NCBI GenBank assembly: GCA_021202895.1
Contig: JAJQCE010000002.1
Coordinates: 1 to 34,517, forward strand
Direction: 5' to 3'
Source of the DNA: Ruminococcus sp.
Lineage (GTDB): Bacteria; Bacillota; Clostridia; Oscillospirales; Ruminococcaceae
DNA length: 34,517 bases
In this document: in pieces, positions 23,636 through 31,188 of the stretch
Layout: every line of letters starts with the position of its first letter
Position numbering within the stretch: the first letter of the stretch is position 1
Notes under the pieces: generated by a model
Seen by the model: only the letters and a program-made list of their open reading frames with translations
Databases searched by the model: none
What the model was told of the DNA's origin: nothing
Position numbers and translations under genes: made by a program

Positions 23636-23664
23636 ATTCTAACACATATCAGAAAATTTTTCAA
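23636..23664 (-). promoter_or_regulatory. Sigma-A promoter of cellobiose phosphorylase
   Basis: Minus-strand TTGAAA (23659-23664), 17 bases, TAGAAT (23636-23641). Confidence 0.72.
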
Positions 23665-23766
23665 GGGGATTTTGAAATTTTTTTAGATTTTTTTGCTATA
23701 TGAGAAAAATCCTCCAGAATACCCAGAGGATAAGTAATCATGTGAATTTAATTGCATGGTTTGATG

Positions 23767-25029
23767 TCAGCTTGCCTCAAAGGATTTTCCTTCAAAACGT
23801 TTCGAGACTAATTGGTAAACCTTGTTAGATTTGATGTCATATCTTTTGGTGATAATTGGCTTTTGACCTCTGCGAAAAATTATCTCCTGCCCTATCGGCA
23901 TATAAAGCACATCTTCAAGCGGAGCGTTAAGTCTTCTCGAGATGTTTTCAGCCGTCTTTAAGTCCATTCCGCCTAAATATATGTATGTGTCGCAGTTATT
24001 TATTATTGTTTCCGCCTCGTTTTCCTCATACATACTTCTTAACTGGGTTTCTGACTGAAGCAGCAAGGTTACAGAAATATCCTTTTCTCTGAATATACTT
24101 ATGTAATTGACAAAATCGTTAATTTTTCCACCTGTTGCAAAATCGTCACAAAGAACATGAACAGGTACAGGAAGCTTGCCGCTGCGCTTGCTTTCGGCAT
24201 ATTCAAACAGCTCCTTGAAGGCTGTGCTGTAAAAAATATTTATAAAAGAATTTGCAGCTGAGTTGACTGGATTAGTCACTATAAACAAAACTGTTTTCCT
24301 TGAAGAAAGCCTTTGAAAATCTATCGTTTTATTTATATAGAAAACGTTTCTCAGATCCTCGCTGAACATTTTATCCATAACTGCATTTAACGTTCCGAAA
24401 ACACAGCCCGCAGTAGTTCTTGGCAGACAGCGAAAGGTTTTCCAACAGGAAATTGCAAAGCAATCTGGAGATTCCTCCTCAAGCTCCTGAAAGTATTTGT
24501 CTAACGACGTTATTATTGATGAGCTGTCCTCATCCTCCCAAAAGCTTAAAACATCGTTCATTACTAAAACCTCTGCAAAGCATGGACGTTCAGATTTTTG
24601 AAGCACATACGCAATCTCCGCTGAAAGCAGTGAAGCAGCCGCATTGCTCCAATAAGGATCCTTTGAAGTAACAGCATTTGAACCTGCATTTACTATTGAA
24701 TCAGCCAAAAAGGTTATATCCTGATTACACTTCATGTATTCGAGCGGATCGTAGCCTATGCTTCCTTTGTTGGGATTTACAAAATTTATTGTTTCAACCT
24801 CATAGCCTCTCTTGATAAACATAGATTTGTATTTATCAACTATTCTCCTCTTGGTAACGGTGATAATAAGACTTCCGTTATAGGTTTCAAGAATTCTCGG
24901 TTCGGAAATCGACATGGTTTTTCCGCTTCCGCTTCCACCACATACTATTATATTATTATTTATTCCTGTTACAGAAGAATCTGTGCTGTAAATGCAACCC
25001 TCACCCAGAATAACATTATCCTTTTCCAT
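23767..25029 (-). CDS. Soluble VirD4/TraG-type coupling ATPase
   Basis: 420 residues from ATG 25029 (GGAGG eight bases upstream; ATG 25053 would put that site inside the protein). It has Walker A GGSGSGKT (31-38), a Walker B-like CDDFATGG (294-301, with Asp-Asp where Asp-Glu is usual), 'KDPYWSNAAASLL' (123-135) and 'LLLQSETQL' (322-330), all in the order seen in type IV coupling proteins that pump DNA or protein during conjugation. The two N-terminal membrane helices of true VirD4 are absent, and no relaxase or other conjugation gene is near. It is the last gene of an operon behind a ClpP-like protease. Its role outside conjugation is open. Confidence 0.85.
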   Translation of the reverse strand: MEKDNVILGEGCIYSTDSSVTGINNNIIVCGGSGSGKTMSISEPRILETYNGSLIITVTKRRIVDKYKSMFIKRGYEVETINFVNPNKGSIGYDPLEYMKCNQDITFLADSIVNAGSNAVTSKDPYWSNAAASLLSAEIAYVLQKSERPCFAEVLVMNDVLSFWEDEDSSSIITSLDKYFQELEEESPDCFAISCWKTFRCLPRTTAGCVFGTLNAVMDKMFSEDLRNVFYINKTIDFQRLSSRKTVLFIVTNPVNSAANSFINIFYSTAFKELFEYAESKRSGKLPVPVHVLCDDFATGGKINDFVNYISIFREKDISVTLLLQSETQLRSMYEENEAETIINNCDTYIYLGGMDLKTAENISRRLNAPLEDVLYMPIGQEIIFRRGQKPIITKRYDIKSNKVYQLVSKRFEGKSFEAS

Positions 25030-25062
25030 ATAATTTTCCTCCTCTTTATACATTAGACCTTA

Positions 25063-25641
25063 CTAAATTTTGTCAAAGCTTATAACTTCATCGCACAATC
25101 CGAATTCAACGCTCTCTTTTGCACTGAAAAAATGATCGTAGCCTGTCGCCTCTTCAACCTCCTCAAAGCTTTTGCCAGTATGTATAGAAAGTATATGGTT
25201 GATGTTCCTTCTAGTTTCAATTATACTGTCAAACGCCGATTTGATTGATGAGGAGTCCCCGCCTAAAGCACTTTTTAGCTGAGGCTCATGAATCATCATT
25301 TCTCCATGCGGCAAAATATACCTGCCGCCCGTTGCTGAAGCAACAAGAACCGCCGCCATGCTGTATGCTTTTCCAATGCAAAACGTTCTAACGGGTGCTT
25401 TGCATGACTGTATTGCATCATACATAAGCATACCCGAATTGATTTCTCCGCCTGCGGAATTTACTAATATGTCAATAGGCTTATCTGAATCGTTTAGATT
25501 TAAAAGCAAAATTTGCTTTACAAATTCACAAGCCATGTCATCATTTATCTCTCCGACAACAAAAATTTTTCTGTTTGTCATCAGAACAGACTCAATAGGC
25601 ACAAGAGTAATTCCTCCGCTTGTTCTAACCTCTACATTCAT
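25063..25641 (-). CDS. ClpP-family serine protease, divergent
   Basis: 192 residues. The catalytic triad is intact: Ser94 (GKAYSMAA), His118 (MMIHEPQ) and Asp169 (GYDHFF). The oxyanion-hole strand reads 'ILVNSAGGEINSGMLMYDAI', with NSAGG instead of the usual NSPGG. True ClpP forms 14-mers capped by ClpX or ClpA; no such ATPase is in the window. The gene sits between a TnpV-like protein and a VirD4-like ATPase, so the ATPase might take the unfoldase place, which is an inference. Divergence from the housekeeping form and the company suggest an accessory ClpP or TepA-like protease. RBS AAAGGAG lies before ATG 25641. Confidence 0.9.
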   Translation of the reverse strand: MNVEVRTSGGITLVPIESVLMTNRKIFVVGEINDDMACEFVKQILLLNLNDSDKPIDILVNSAGGEINSGMLMYDAIQSCKAPVRTFCIGKAYSMAAVLVASATGGRYILPHGEMMIHEPQLKSALGGDSSSIKSAFDSIIETRRNINHILSIHTGKSFEEVEEATGYDHFFSAKESVEFGLCDEVISFDKI

Positions 25642-25685
25642 GGTTCTTCTCCTTTCGTCATTGCTTTTTTTACTGCCGATTAAAT

Positions 25686-26162
25686 CTATGCTCTATACAC
25701 CAAGCAAGGATATATAATCTCTTTTGCCTGTAATTCAAGCATTTTTTCGATTTTTGCCGCCGTAATTATATCCCCTGTGCGCATTGCAACTTGATAATCC
25801 TCGGCGTGTTCTTTCCAGTGTTCTACCTGTGCTTGTATCTCATTGAATATCTTCCAGTCCAAGTCCCACAAGTATTGAAAAATAGCGTTTTCGTTGACTA
25901 GCTCGGTAAACTTGTTTGGATTATGCGCCATCACATAATTTTTGTGGTACTTAATCTCATCTGTAAAAAAATGATATTCGCACCATTTGCCATGTAAATG
26001 TAAATTAACCTCATTAATATCGCCATCATAATACTCAAGCAAGGTCTTTACCATCTTCTCATTGTCATAGCTCTTGACAAGCAATTTATCCGTGTCAAAC
26101 TCGCAAATTGGCATTGCCTTTCCGCTTTCGTTATATACTCTTTTTTCGCTCTGAATAATCAT
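25686..26162 (-). CDS. TnpV-like helical protein
   Basis: 158 residues. The start overlaps the stop of the preceding gene by four bases (ATGA), so translation is coupled. The C-terminal half ('FTELVNENAIFQYLWDLDWK', then 'EDYQVAMRTGDIITAAKIEK' and 'KEIIYP') has the spacing of TnpV proteins from Clostridial transposons, but identity is low. The N-terminal part is rich in His, Tyr and acidic residues. The function of TnpV itself is not known. It could also be an unrelated helical adaptor of the protease operon. Confidence 0.5.
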   Translation of the reverse strand: MIIQSEKRVYNESGKAMPICEFDTDKLLVKSYDNEKMVKTLLEYYDGDINEVNLHLHGKWCEYHFFTDEIKYHKNYVMAHNPNKFTELVNENAIFQYLWDLDWKIFNEIQAQVEHWKEHAEDYQVAMRTGDIITAAKIEKMLELQAKEIIYPCLVYRA

Positions 26163-27112
26163 TTTTTCTTACCTCCGTTTTTCTTCTTTTTGCTGTAAAT
26201 AATTGCTCCTGCTCCACCGCCAACAACTACAACTCCTGCAATGATAAGCGGAATAGGTAGACTTGTATTTTCTTCTTCCTCATCTGTTTCACTGCTGTCG
26301 GCTTCTGAAGTAGTTTCTTCTACCGTGTTTTCTACCACAGTTGTTCCTGTCACTCGGTTAGAGTTAGAGGATGAAGCAGAATTACTTGCTTCTTCGCTTG
26401 ACTCAGTTGTAACAACACTTTCATCACTGTTAGAGATGCGCTTTGATATAGTATTATTACCCACACCATCTTCAGCTTGGTATTCTTCAATAAGTTCGCC
26501 ATCATAATAATGCTTTGTTATTCCATCTATAGTTTCCCAAACTTCCATTCCTTCATAACGATTTGTAACTGTATTACTACTTGATTCAGATTCAGACTCT
26601 TGCTCCTTTAAAGCCGCCCAAGAGCCATCACCGCCATGCGGTTCAAAGGTGAGAACGGTATTGCCGTTTACGTCAATCATGTTCCACATTCCGTCTATGA
26701 GTTCAAACGTGTAAAGCGTATCTCCGTACTCATCCGTTTCAGGGTCGTAGGAGCGAATGGTAAACTCGTTTGTTTCATCATCGTCCTCATAGTCCCAGTA
26801 CAGAGTAAACTCATCGTGATAGTCCTCCCAAGCACTTGAAATCAAGTAGTAGCTCGACCAATCTAATACTACATGACGATCCACCACTCCGTAATTCTCA
26901 TCAAGAAAGCATTCCAGTATGTAGTATTCTAGACTTCCTTCTGGATTTTCTTCGCCGGGGAGCGAATCACTCCAATAATCCGTCCAGAACAAATCAACAA
27001 GCTCCTCACGAGTGTAGTCTGTATCCCTTGCTGATGCGCTGATTGCGCTTGTCGCTCCTAAGACTGCTGCTGCTGTCAATGCAGTGATGGTTTTCGTTAG
27101 ATTTTTCATCAT
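26159..27112 (-). CDS. Secreted, membrane-anchored surface protein
   Basis: About 317 residues from ATG 27112 (GGAGG five bases upstream; the 16 extra residues of the longer frame are not expected). A signal peptide (about residues 1-28, ending ISASA) is followed by a very acidic aromatic-rich domain (about 30-190), a Ser/Thr/Glu-rich low-complexity stalk (about 225-285), one membrane helix ('LPIPLIIAGVVVVGGGAGAI') and a Lys-rich tail (KKKKNGGKKK). There is no LPxTG sortase motif. The layout is a cell-surface receptor or adhesin on a stalk. It heads an operon with a TnpV-like protein, ClpP and VirD4. Confidence 0.8.
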   Translation of the reverse strand: MMKNLTKTITALTAAAVLGATSAISASARDTDYTREELVDLFWTDYWSDSLPGEENPEGSLEYYILECFLDENYGVVDRHVVLDWSSYYLISSAWEDYHDEFTLYWDYEDDDETNEFTIRSYDPETDEYGDTLYTFELIDGMWNMIDVNGNTVLTFEPHGGDGSWAALKEQESESESSSNTVTNRYEGMEVWETIDGITKHYYDGELIEEYQAEDGVGNNTISKRISNSDESVVTTESSEEASNSASSSNSNRVTGTTVVENTVEETTSEADSSETDEEEENTSLPIPLIIAGVVVVGGGAGAIIYSKKKKNGGKKK

Positions 27113-27139
27113 AAAATCCTCCATTATATTTTGTAATCT

Positions 27140-27159
27140 TGCCATTTGTTTTAATGGCA
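27140..27159. repeat. Inverted repeat in the surface-protein leader
   Basis: TGCCATT/AATGGCA with a 6-base loop lies just downstream of the promoter of the four-gene operon. It is an operator candidate. Confidence 0.45.
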
Positions 27160-27166
27160 TATGTAC

Positions 27167-27195
27167 ATTATAACATATTTTAGGCAGCCATACAA
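27167..27195 (-). promoter_or_regulatory. Promoter of the surface protein-TnpV-ClpP-VirD4 operon
   Basis: Minus-strand TTGTAT (27190-27195), 17 bases, TATAAT (27167-27172). Confidence 0.65.
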
Positions 27196-27381
27196 TCTAT
27201 AAACAAAGAGTCTGGCTTTCAATTTAATCACTTTTCTTAATTTTATATATCTATTATATCATACAATGACGTCATTGTCAATATTGAAAATAAAAAAATT
27301 TGTACAAATTTTTTTAAACAGTCTTGTGCATAATATATAAACAACTCATAAAACAAACGTTTTTTCGCCCTGGTAAGAAGC

Positions 27382-27410
27382 TTGACAAAAAAATAAAAAT
27401 CTGATATAAT
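27382..27410 (+). promoter_or_regulatory. Sigma-A promoter of the zinc-ribbon/RHH gene
   Basis: TTGACA (27382-27387), 17 bases, TATAAT (27405-27410), about 40 bases before the start codon. Confidence 0.88.
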
Positions 27411-27451
27411 AAAATTGAAGAAAGAAAAATGGTGAAAGGAGATTTATACAA

Positions 27452-27742
27452 ATGTCATATATTGTCACCTGTAAAAGCTGCGGCGAATTATACGAAAGCG
27501 GCTCTAACCGTTCAGGCTTTTGCCCAAAATGCAAAACTAACAAAAGATCTGTTACCAATACAAAGTACAGAGATAAAGCCTATGACAGGGTTTACTACTA
27601 CACCCCAAAAGGCAATAGAGATTTTCTCAAGTCCTATGCAAAATCACTGAATATGAGCCTAAATGAATTTATAACAAATGCTATTAAGGCGTATATTGAA
27701 CAATTAGAAAGAGAAAACAACACTGAGCAAAAGCAGGATTAA
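27452..27742 (+). CDS. Zinc ribbon fused to a ribbon-helix-helix domain
   Basis: 96 residues. The N-terminal zinc ribbon has Cys7, Cys10, Cys24 and Cys27. The C-terminal 45 residues look like an Arc/MetJ-type ribbon-helix-helix ('DRVYYYTPKGNRDFLKSYAK', 'NMSLNEFITNAIKAYIEQL'). The combination suggests a small DNA-binding regulator. It has a strong promoter, AAGGAG before ATG 27452 and its own terminator. There is no toxin-like partner. I do not know a named family. Confidence 0.8.
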   Translation: MSYIVTCKSCGELYESGSNRSGFCPKCKTNKRSVTNTKYRDKAYDRVYYYTPKGNRDFLKSYAKSLNMSLNEFITNAIKAYIEQLERENNTEQKQD

Positions 27743-27743
27743 A

Positions 27744-27774
27744 AAAATCACTCGCAAAAAACGAGTGATTTTTA
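27744..27774. terminator. Bidirectional terminator
   Basis: AAAATCACTCG/CGAGTGATTTT stem with a CAAAAAA loop and T- or A-runs on both sides. It ends the zinc-ribbon gene on the plus strand and the tRNA operon on the minus strand. Confidence 0.85.
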
Positions 27775-27845
27775 AGGCGCCGCCCAGATTTGAACTGGGG
27801 GTCAAGGAGTTGCAGTCCTCTGCCTTACCACTTGGCTACAGCGCC
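27775..27845 (-). tRNA. tRNA-Cys (GCA)
   Basis: 71 bases. Acceptor GGCGCTG/CGGCGCC; anticodon loop CTGCAAC gives GCA; T-loop TTCAAAT. CCA is not encoded. Confidence 0.95.
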
Positions 27846-27852
27846 ATATTAA

Positions 27853-27925
27853 AGCGGATTACGAGGCTCGAACTCGCTACCTCCACCTTGGCAAGGTGGC
27901 GCTCTACCGGATGAGCTAAATCCGC
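27853..27925 (-). tRNA. tRNA-Gly (GCC)
   Basis: 73 bases. Acceptor GCGGATT/AATCCGC; anticodon loop TTGCCAA gives GCC; T-loop TTCGAGC. CCA is not encoded. Confidence 0.95.
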
Positions 27926-27977
27926 AAAATTCAAAATCAAATCAAAGTACGTAAACCAACATTGAACAAAAACTGGG

Positions 27978-28106
27978 GAGTTTGACTGGTTTCACGAAGT
28001 GAAATTGAAGTCGTTCAGACTTCAAAAGTCAAACTCTTAGGGCGGACGGTTTTTGCGTCAGCAAAAACATAAATGAAAAGCCCGAACATAGACTTGTGTC
28101 CGTCCC
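27978..28106. repeat. Structured element, copy 2 (long form), inside the tRNA operon
   Basis: Read on plus: GAGTTTGAC/GTCAAACTC (27978-27986 with 28028-28036) closes a three-way junction holding TTTCAC/GTGAAA (27990-28004) and GAAGTC/GACTTC (28007-28023). Then GGGCGGAC/GTCCGTCCC (28040-28047 with 28098-28106, one bulge) encloses TTTTTGC/GCAAAAA (28050-28067) and AAATGAAAAGCCCGAACA at 28071-28088. The 18-nt core differs at one base from copy 1 at 5504-5521. It lies between tRNA-Phe and tRNA-Gly. Confidence 0.7.
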
Positions 28107-28110
28107 GAAG

Positions 28111-28183
28111 TGCCTCCGGACGGAATCGAACCATCGACACGGGGATTTTCAGTCCCCTGCTCTACCTACTGAGCTACAGAGGC
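28111..28183 (-). tRNA. tRNA-Phe (GAA)
   Basis: 73 bases. Acceptor GCCTCTG/CGGAGGC; anticodon loop CTGAAAA gives GAA. CCA is not encoded. Confidence 0.95.
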
Positions 28184-28316
28184 AAGAAAATATTCAAAAT
28201 ATAATCTTGACAAATATCCCCATCGAGGATAACATCAGGTTTATTTTTTTACAAATGAAATTCACAGCAAATTCCACACCAAACTTCTCCCAGCGAAAAT
28301 TCGGAAACAATCCCCG

Positions 28317-28337
28317 AAATTTCACGCAGTGAAATTT
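28317..28337. repeat. Hairpin in the tRNA operon spacer
   Basis: AAATTTCAC/GTGAAATTT, a perfect 9-bp stem with a GCA loop, lies between tRNA-Asp and tRNA-Phe. A related TTTCAC/GTGAAA hairpin is in the element at 27990-28004. The rest of this 213-base spacer holds the palindromes GCATATGC and CGCATATGCG and no gene. Confidence 0.65.
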
Positions 28338-28396
28338 ATAGCATATGCACACCAAAAATAAAAGCGACTAACAAAGTAAACGCATATGCGTGCGAG

Positions 28397-28470
28397 CGAC
28401 CGGAATGGGGCTCGAACCCACGACCTCCAGCGTGACAGGCTGGCGTTCTAACCAACTGAACTACCCGGCC
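28397..28470 (-). tRNA. tRNA-Asp (GTC)
   Basis: 74 bases. Acceptor GGCCGGG/TCCGGTC with G-U pairs; anticodon loop CTGTCAC gives GTC. CCA is not encoded. Confidence 0.95.
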
Positions 28471-28501
28471 GAATAAACGGAGCAGATGCCTGCTCCGCAA
28501 A

Positions 28502-28577
28502 TGGTGGAAACTATAGGGCTCGAACCTATGACCCTCTGCTTGTAAGGCAGATGCTCTCCCAGCTGAGCTAAGCTTCC
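28502..28577 (-). tRNA. tRNA-Val (TAC)
   Basis: 76 bases including an encoded CCA. Acceptor GGAAGCT/AGTTTCC; anticodon loop CTTACAA gives TAC. It is first in the tRNA operon and the only tRNA here with encoded CCA. Confidence 0.95.
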
Positions 28578-28602
28578 GTAGCCATTTTCAAACGGCTATT
28601 AT

Positions 28603-28631
28603 ATTATACACTTTTTTGCCCTCGTTGTCAA
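28603..28631 (-). promoter_or_regulatory. Sigma-A promoter of the tRNA operon
   Basis: Minus-strand TTGACA (28626-28631), 17 bases, TATAAT (28603-28608), about 25 bases before tRNA-Val. Confidence 0.9.
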
Positions 28632-28801
28632 GGGTTTTTTGAAAAAAATTCAGTTTTGTACAATTAGCACAGATTTCAACCTCTATTTTAGTTGACTTTG
28701 CACAAATTGAAATTTCCTCACTCTTTTGATGAGCCTAAAACGGCAGTCAATGCGCTTTCACTTTTAGTATTATGCGCACTTTTAAAAATTTATTCAGAGC
28801 T

Positions 28802-29668
28802 TTAACTGATGAGCGCATTTATTTCATCAGAGGTGAAAGTGTATTTTTTGTCGCAAAAGTTGCAGCAGACCTCTGTAAGCTCGTCATTAGCCATCTCCTT
28901 AAGCTCACTTTTGCCTAGAGAAATCAACATTCGCTCGGTTCGCTCTTTCGAGCAGTCACAGCGATAGCTTACTTTAAAATCATCAAGCACATTAGGCTCT
29001 AAACCGTCAAGCGCTTTCAAGGCAATCTCCTGAACGCTCAATCCCGATGTGAGCATTGACGTTACCGACTGCATTTGAGAAATATTGCACTCAAGTATGT
29101 CAATCGCTTCATCAGGCGCAAAGGGCAGAACATTAATAATAAATCCGCCCGCACAGCTTACACTTAAATCAGGATTAACCAGCACTCCTAAAGCACACAC
29201 AGTCGGCGTCTGCTCACTTGCGGCATAGTAGCTTGTTATGTCCTCGGCAATTTCTCCCGATACAAGCGGCACCTGCCCTGAATACGGCTCCTTAAGTCCC
29301 ATGTCCTTGATAACGGTAATTGTCCCATCTGATCCTACCGCACCGCCTACATCAAGCTTTCCAGCCTCATTAAGCGGCAGCTCGACAACAGCGTTTTGCA
29401 TATACGCCTTGACATTCCCAAAACTGTCCGACACTGCAATCATTGCTCCTATAGGACCGCCGCCGTCAATCCTTACTGTCAGTGAATCGTCATTGTTTTT
29501 TAGTCCAAAACCCATCAGTGAAGCACCTAGTGCAAGTCTGCCTAATGCCGCTGTGCATACCGCAGACGACTGGTTGATTCGCTCTATTTCTGCAACTATA
29601 TCCTGCCCGTCAATCGCACTGCAAACTACCGATGCGTCCTTTGAAATTGTCCTGACTATTCTTCCCAT
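28802..29668 (-). CDS. hslO: Redox-regulated chaperone Hsp33
   Basis: 288 residues, usual length. Under oxidative stress the C-terminal zinc-binding cysteines form disulfides and turn the protein into a holdase chaperone. The four cysteines are present: Cys237 and Cys239 (YRCDCS) and Cys269 and Cys272 (CNFC). The N-terminal text 'ALGRLALGASLMG' and 'LTVRIDGGGPIGAMIAVSD' is typical. RBS AAGGATGATGATAA lies before ATG 29668. A broken methyltransferase gene ends seven bases upstream, so hslO may once have been its operon partner. Confidence 0.96.
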   Translation of the reverse strand: MGRIVRTISKDASVVCSAIDGQDIVAEIERINQSSAVCTAALGRLALGASLMGFGLKNNDDSLTVRIDGGGPIGAMIAVSDSFGNVKAYMQNAVVELPLNEAGKLDVGGAVGSDGTITVIKDMGLKEPYSGQVPLVSGEIAEDITSYYAASEQTPTVCALGVLVNPDLSVSCAGGFIINVLPFAPDEAIDILECNISQMQSVTSMLTSGLSVQEIALKALDGLEPNVLDDFKVSYRCDCSKERTERMLISLGKSELKEMANDELTEVCCNFCDKKYTFTSDEINALIS

Positions 29669-29674
29669 TTATCA

Positions 29675-29965
29675 TCATCCTTTTTTACAAGCATATACAG
29701 CTCGCTGGTTTTTTTCATTAAGCTCTCCATCGCCATAGTCGTCAAAAATGCCAATAACCTCAAAATTTGTTTTATCAAGCATTTTTCTTATTGCCTTGTC
29801 CTATATGAAAATCTCATGTATTTCCTCGCTGTATCTCTCATATCCACTGCCGTTTTCTTCAAAAAAATCAAGATACATATCTACAGAATGCTCAACAGAG
29901 AGTGAACCTGTTCCGCAGACGGCATCCGTTGCCACGTCTAACTTGATACACCGTAACAATAGCAT
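29675..29965 (-). pseudogene. Remnant of a SAM-dependent methyltransferase
   Basis: A single frame reads from ATG 29965 with 'VATDAVCGTGSLSVEHSVDM', 'FFEENGSGYERYSEEIHEIF', then TAG at 29801-29803, then 'KAIRKMLDKTNFEVIGIFDD' and 'NQRAVYACKKG'. The second half is typical of the C-terminal end of class I methyltransferases. The CGTG motif next to a C-terminal-like segment implies that the middle of the gene was deleted. Confidence 0.6.
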
Positions 29966-29995
29966 TTTTTACCCCTTAATGATGCACCCGCACCC

Positions 29996-30047
29996 GTGTG
30001 CATTTTTGCACACCCCTCATAACGATACCGTGTTCATCGTTAGGGGG
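29996..30047. repeat. Two adjacent hairpins at a module boundary
   Basis: GTGTGCA/TGCACAC with a TTTT loop (29996-30013), then CCCCT plus TAACGAT paired with ATCGTTA plus GGGG (30013-30047). They lie between the methyltransferase remnant and the alpha/beta hydrolase. The remainder to 30137 holds nothing recognisable. Confidence 0.55.
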
Positions 30048-30137
30048 TATATGAGTGAGGTTGACAAGGGTGCTGTATGTAATTAAGTTGCTTGACCAAC
30101 TGGAATATGAATCATTTTAAACTTCAAATTATTTTCT

Positions 30138-30929
30138 CTATGCTTTTGAACAAGGCTTCATGGTTTCATATAACAGCTTTATATAGTCCTCGGTATTCTT
30201 TGTCATATATGTACAATGACCATACCCCTTTTTTATAATATAATCGGCATTGGGATAGGATTTTCTGGTACCTTTATAACACAATCTATATGCTTTCTCC
30301 GAACCACCATAAAAGAAATGAAAATTCTTTTCTACGCTGCTTGCAAATTGTGGAAAATCAAATGTATAACAACACTCCACTTGGTTTTTCACAGACTTAT
30401 CTGTCAGATAAGGCGCAATTATAAGAATAGGTTCAATCATTGGTTTTAATGCTTCAGGGTTTTTATTGGACATTATTTTTACCAATCGTATATTCATGGT
30501 CTCATCAAGAGATTTCCCACGAAACGCATTAAGGCAATTTCTAAAAACGCTTAGCATGACTCTTCTCATCGGCTTTGGAAGACTTGCACATGGTGCTCCA
30601 TCGAAAAATCCATTTTCAACTACAATGCCATTTTCAATAAGCTGATATGCAAGTTCAAGGCCTATTTCACAGCCCATAGATTGTCCATATATCATTTTTA
30701 CCGTTGCGATTTTTCTTTCCTTAATATACGTACAAATTTCTGCTGTTTCACCCCGCCTGGAAGTAAAATCCTTACTATTTTCATGACAACCATTATAGGT
30801 AGGCGCAATCACATAGTAATCCTTCTCCAGTTCTTTATAAACGAGTTCCATACTCTCCGCAGGGCAAAATGAACCAGCAAGCATTATTACAACAGGATTA
30901 TTTGAATTTCCGAATAAATTAAAAATCAT
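30138..30929 (-). CDS. Alpha/beta hydrolase
   Basis: 263 residues from ATG 30929 (GAGGTGG upstream; the longer frame from 30971 overlaps a remnant). The nucleophile elbow GQSMGC has Ser84, the catalytic His is probably in 'KKGYGHCTYM' near residue 245, and the N-terminal strand 'NPVVIMLAGSFCPAESM' carries the oxyanion region. It lacks a signal peptide, so it is cytosolic. The substrate is unknown; similar proteins are esterases or lipases. It follows mobile-element debris and may be part of that cargo. Confidence 0.85.
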   Translation of the reverse strand: MIFNLFGNSNNPVVIMLAGSFCPAESMELVYKELEKDYYVIAPTYNGCHENSKDFTSRRGETAEICTYIKERKIATVKMIYGQSMGCEIGLELAYQLIENGIVVENGFFDGAPCASLPKPMRRVMLSVFRNCLNAFRGKSLDETMNIRLVKIMSNKNPEALKPMIEPILIIAPYLTDKSVKNQVECCYTFDFPQFASSVEKNFHFFYGGSEKAYRLCYKGTRKSYPNADYIIKKGYGHCTYMTKNTEDYIKLLYETMKPCSKA

Positions 30930-30961
30930 GCTTCTACCACCTCGTATACCAAATTCCGATT

Positions 30962-31182
30962 TCACGACCAATTTGACCGTGGCTTTGTTTCTTTTTTCAG
31001 ACTTGTCTCTGCATCTTCCTTGGTGGCGAACAGCCGGTTCTCCCTGACCTTGATGCCACCGCCGCTGTCGGTAAAGCGGACAGTATAAAGCCCTCCGCCA
31101 AATTTCAATATTTCACTTCCCGTATGAAGCGGTTGCTCTCCACAAGGAAAGCCGTATCTTCGGTACTGTATTTGTTAGCCAT
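30962..31182 (-). pseudogene. Frameshifted small conjugative-element protein
   Basis: Starts at ATG 31182 (GGGAG upstream) with 'MANKYSTEDTAFLVESNRFI', then one frameshift near 31110, then 'LKFGGGLYTVRFTDSGGGIK' and 'VRENRLFATKEDAETSLKKE', ending at TGA 30962-30964. I associate this text with small unnamed proteins of Clostridial integrative elements. It follows the XRE gene closely. Confidence 0.6.
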
Positions 31183-31188
31183 AGCGCA

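Noticed and set aside
26241-27042. Plus-strand Ser/Val-rich frames
   Set aside because: They are complements of the acidic and Ser/Thr/Glu-rich surface protein; no ribosome binding sites.
29238-30086. Plus-strand frames opposite hslO and the methyltransferase remnant
   Set aside because: They are shadows of hslO codons or Ser/Pro-rich low-quality text without ribosome binding sites.
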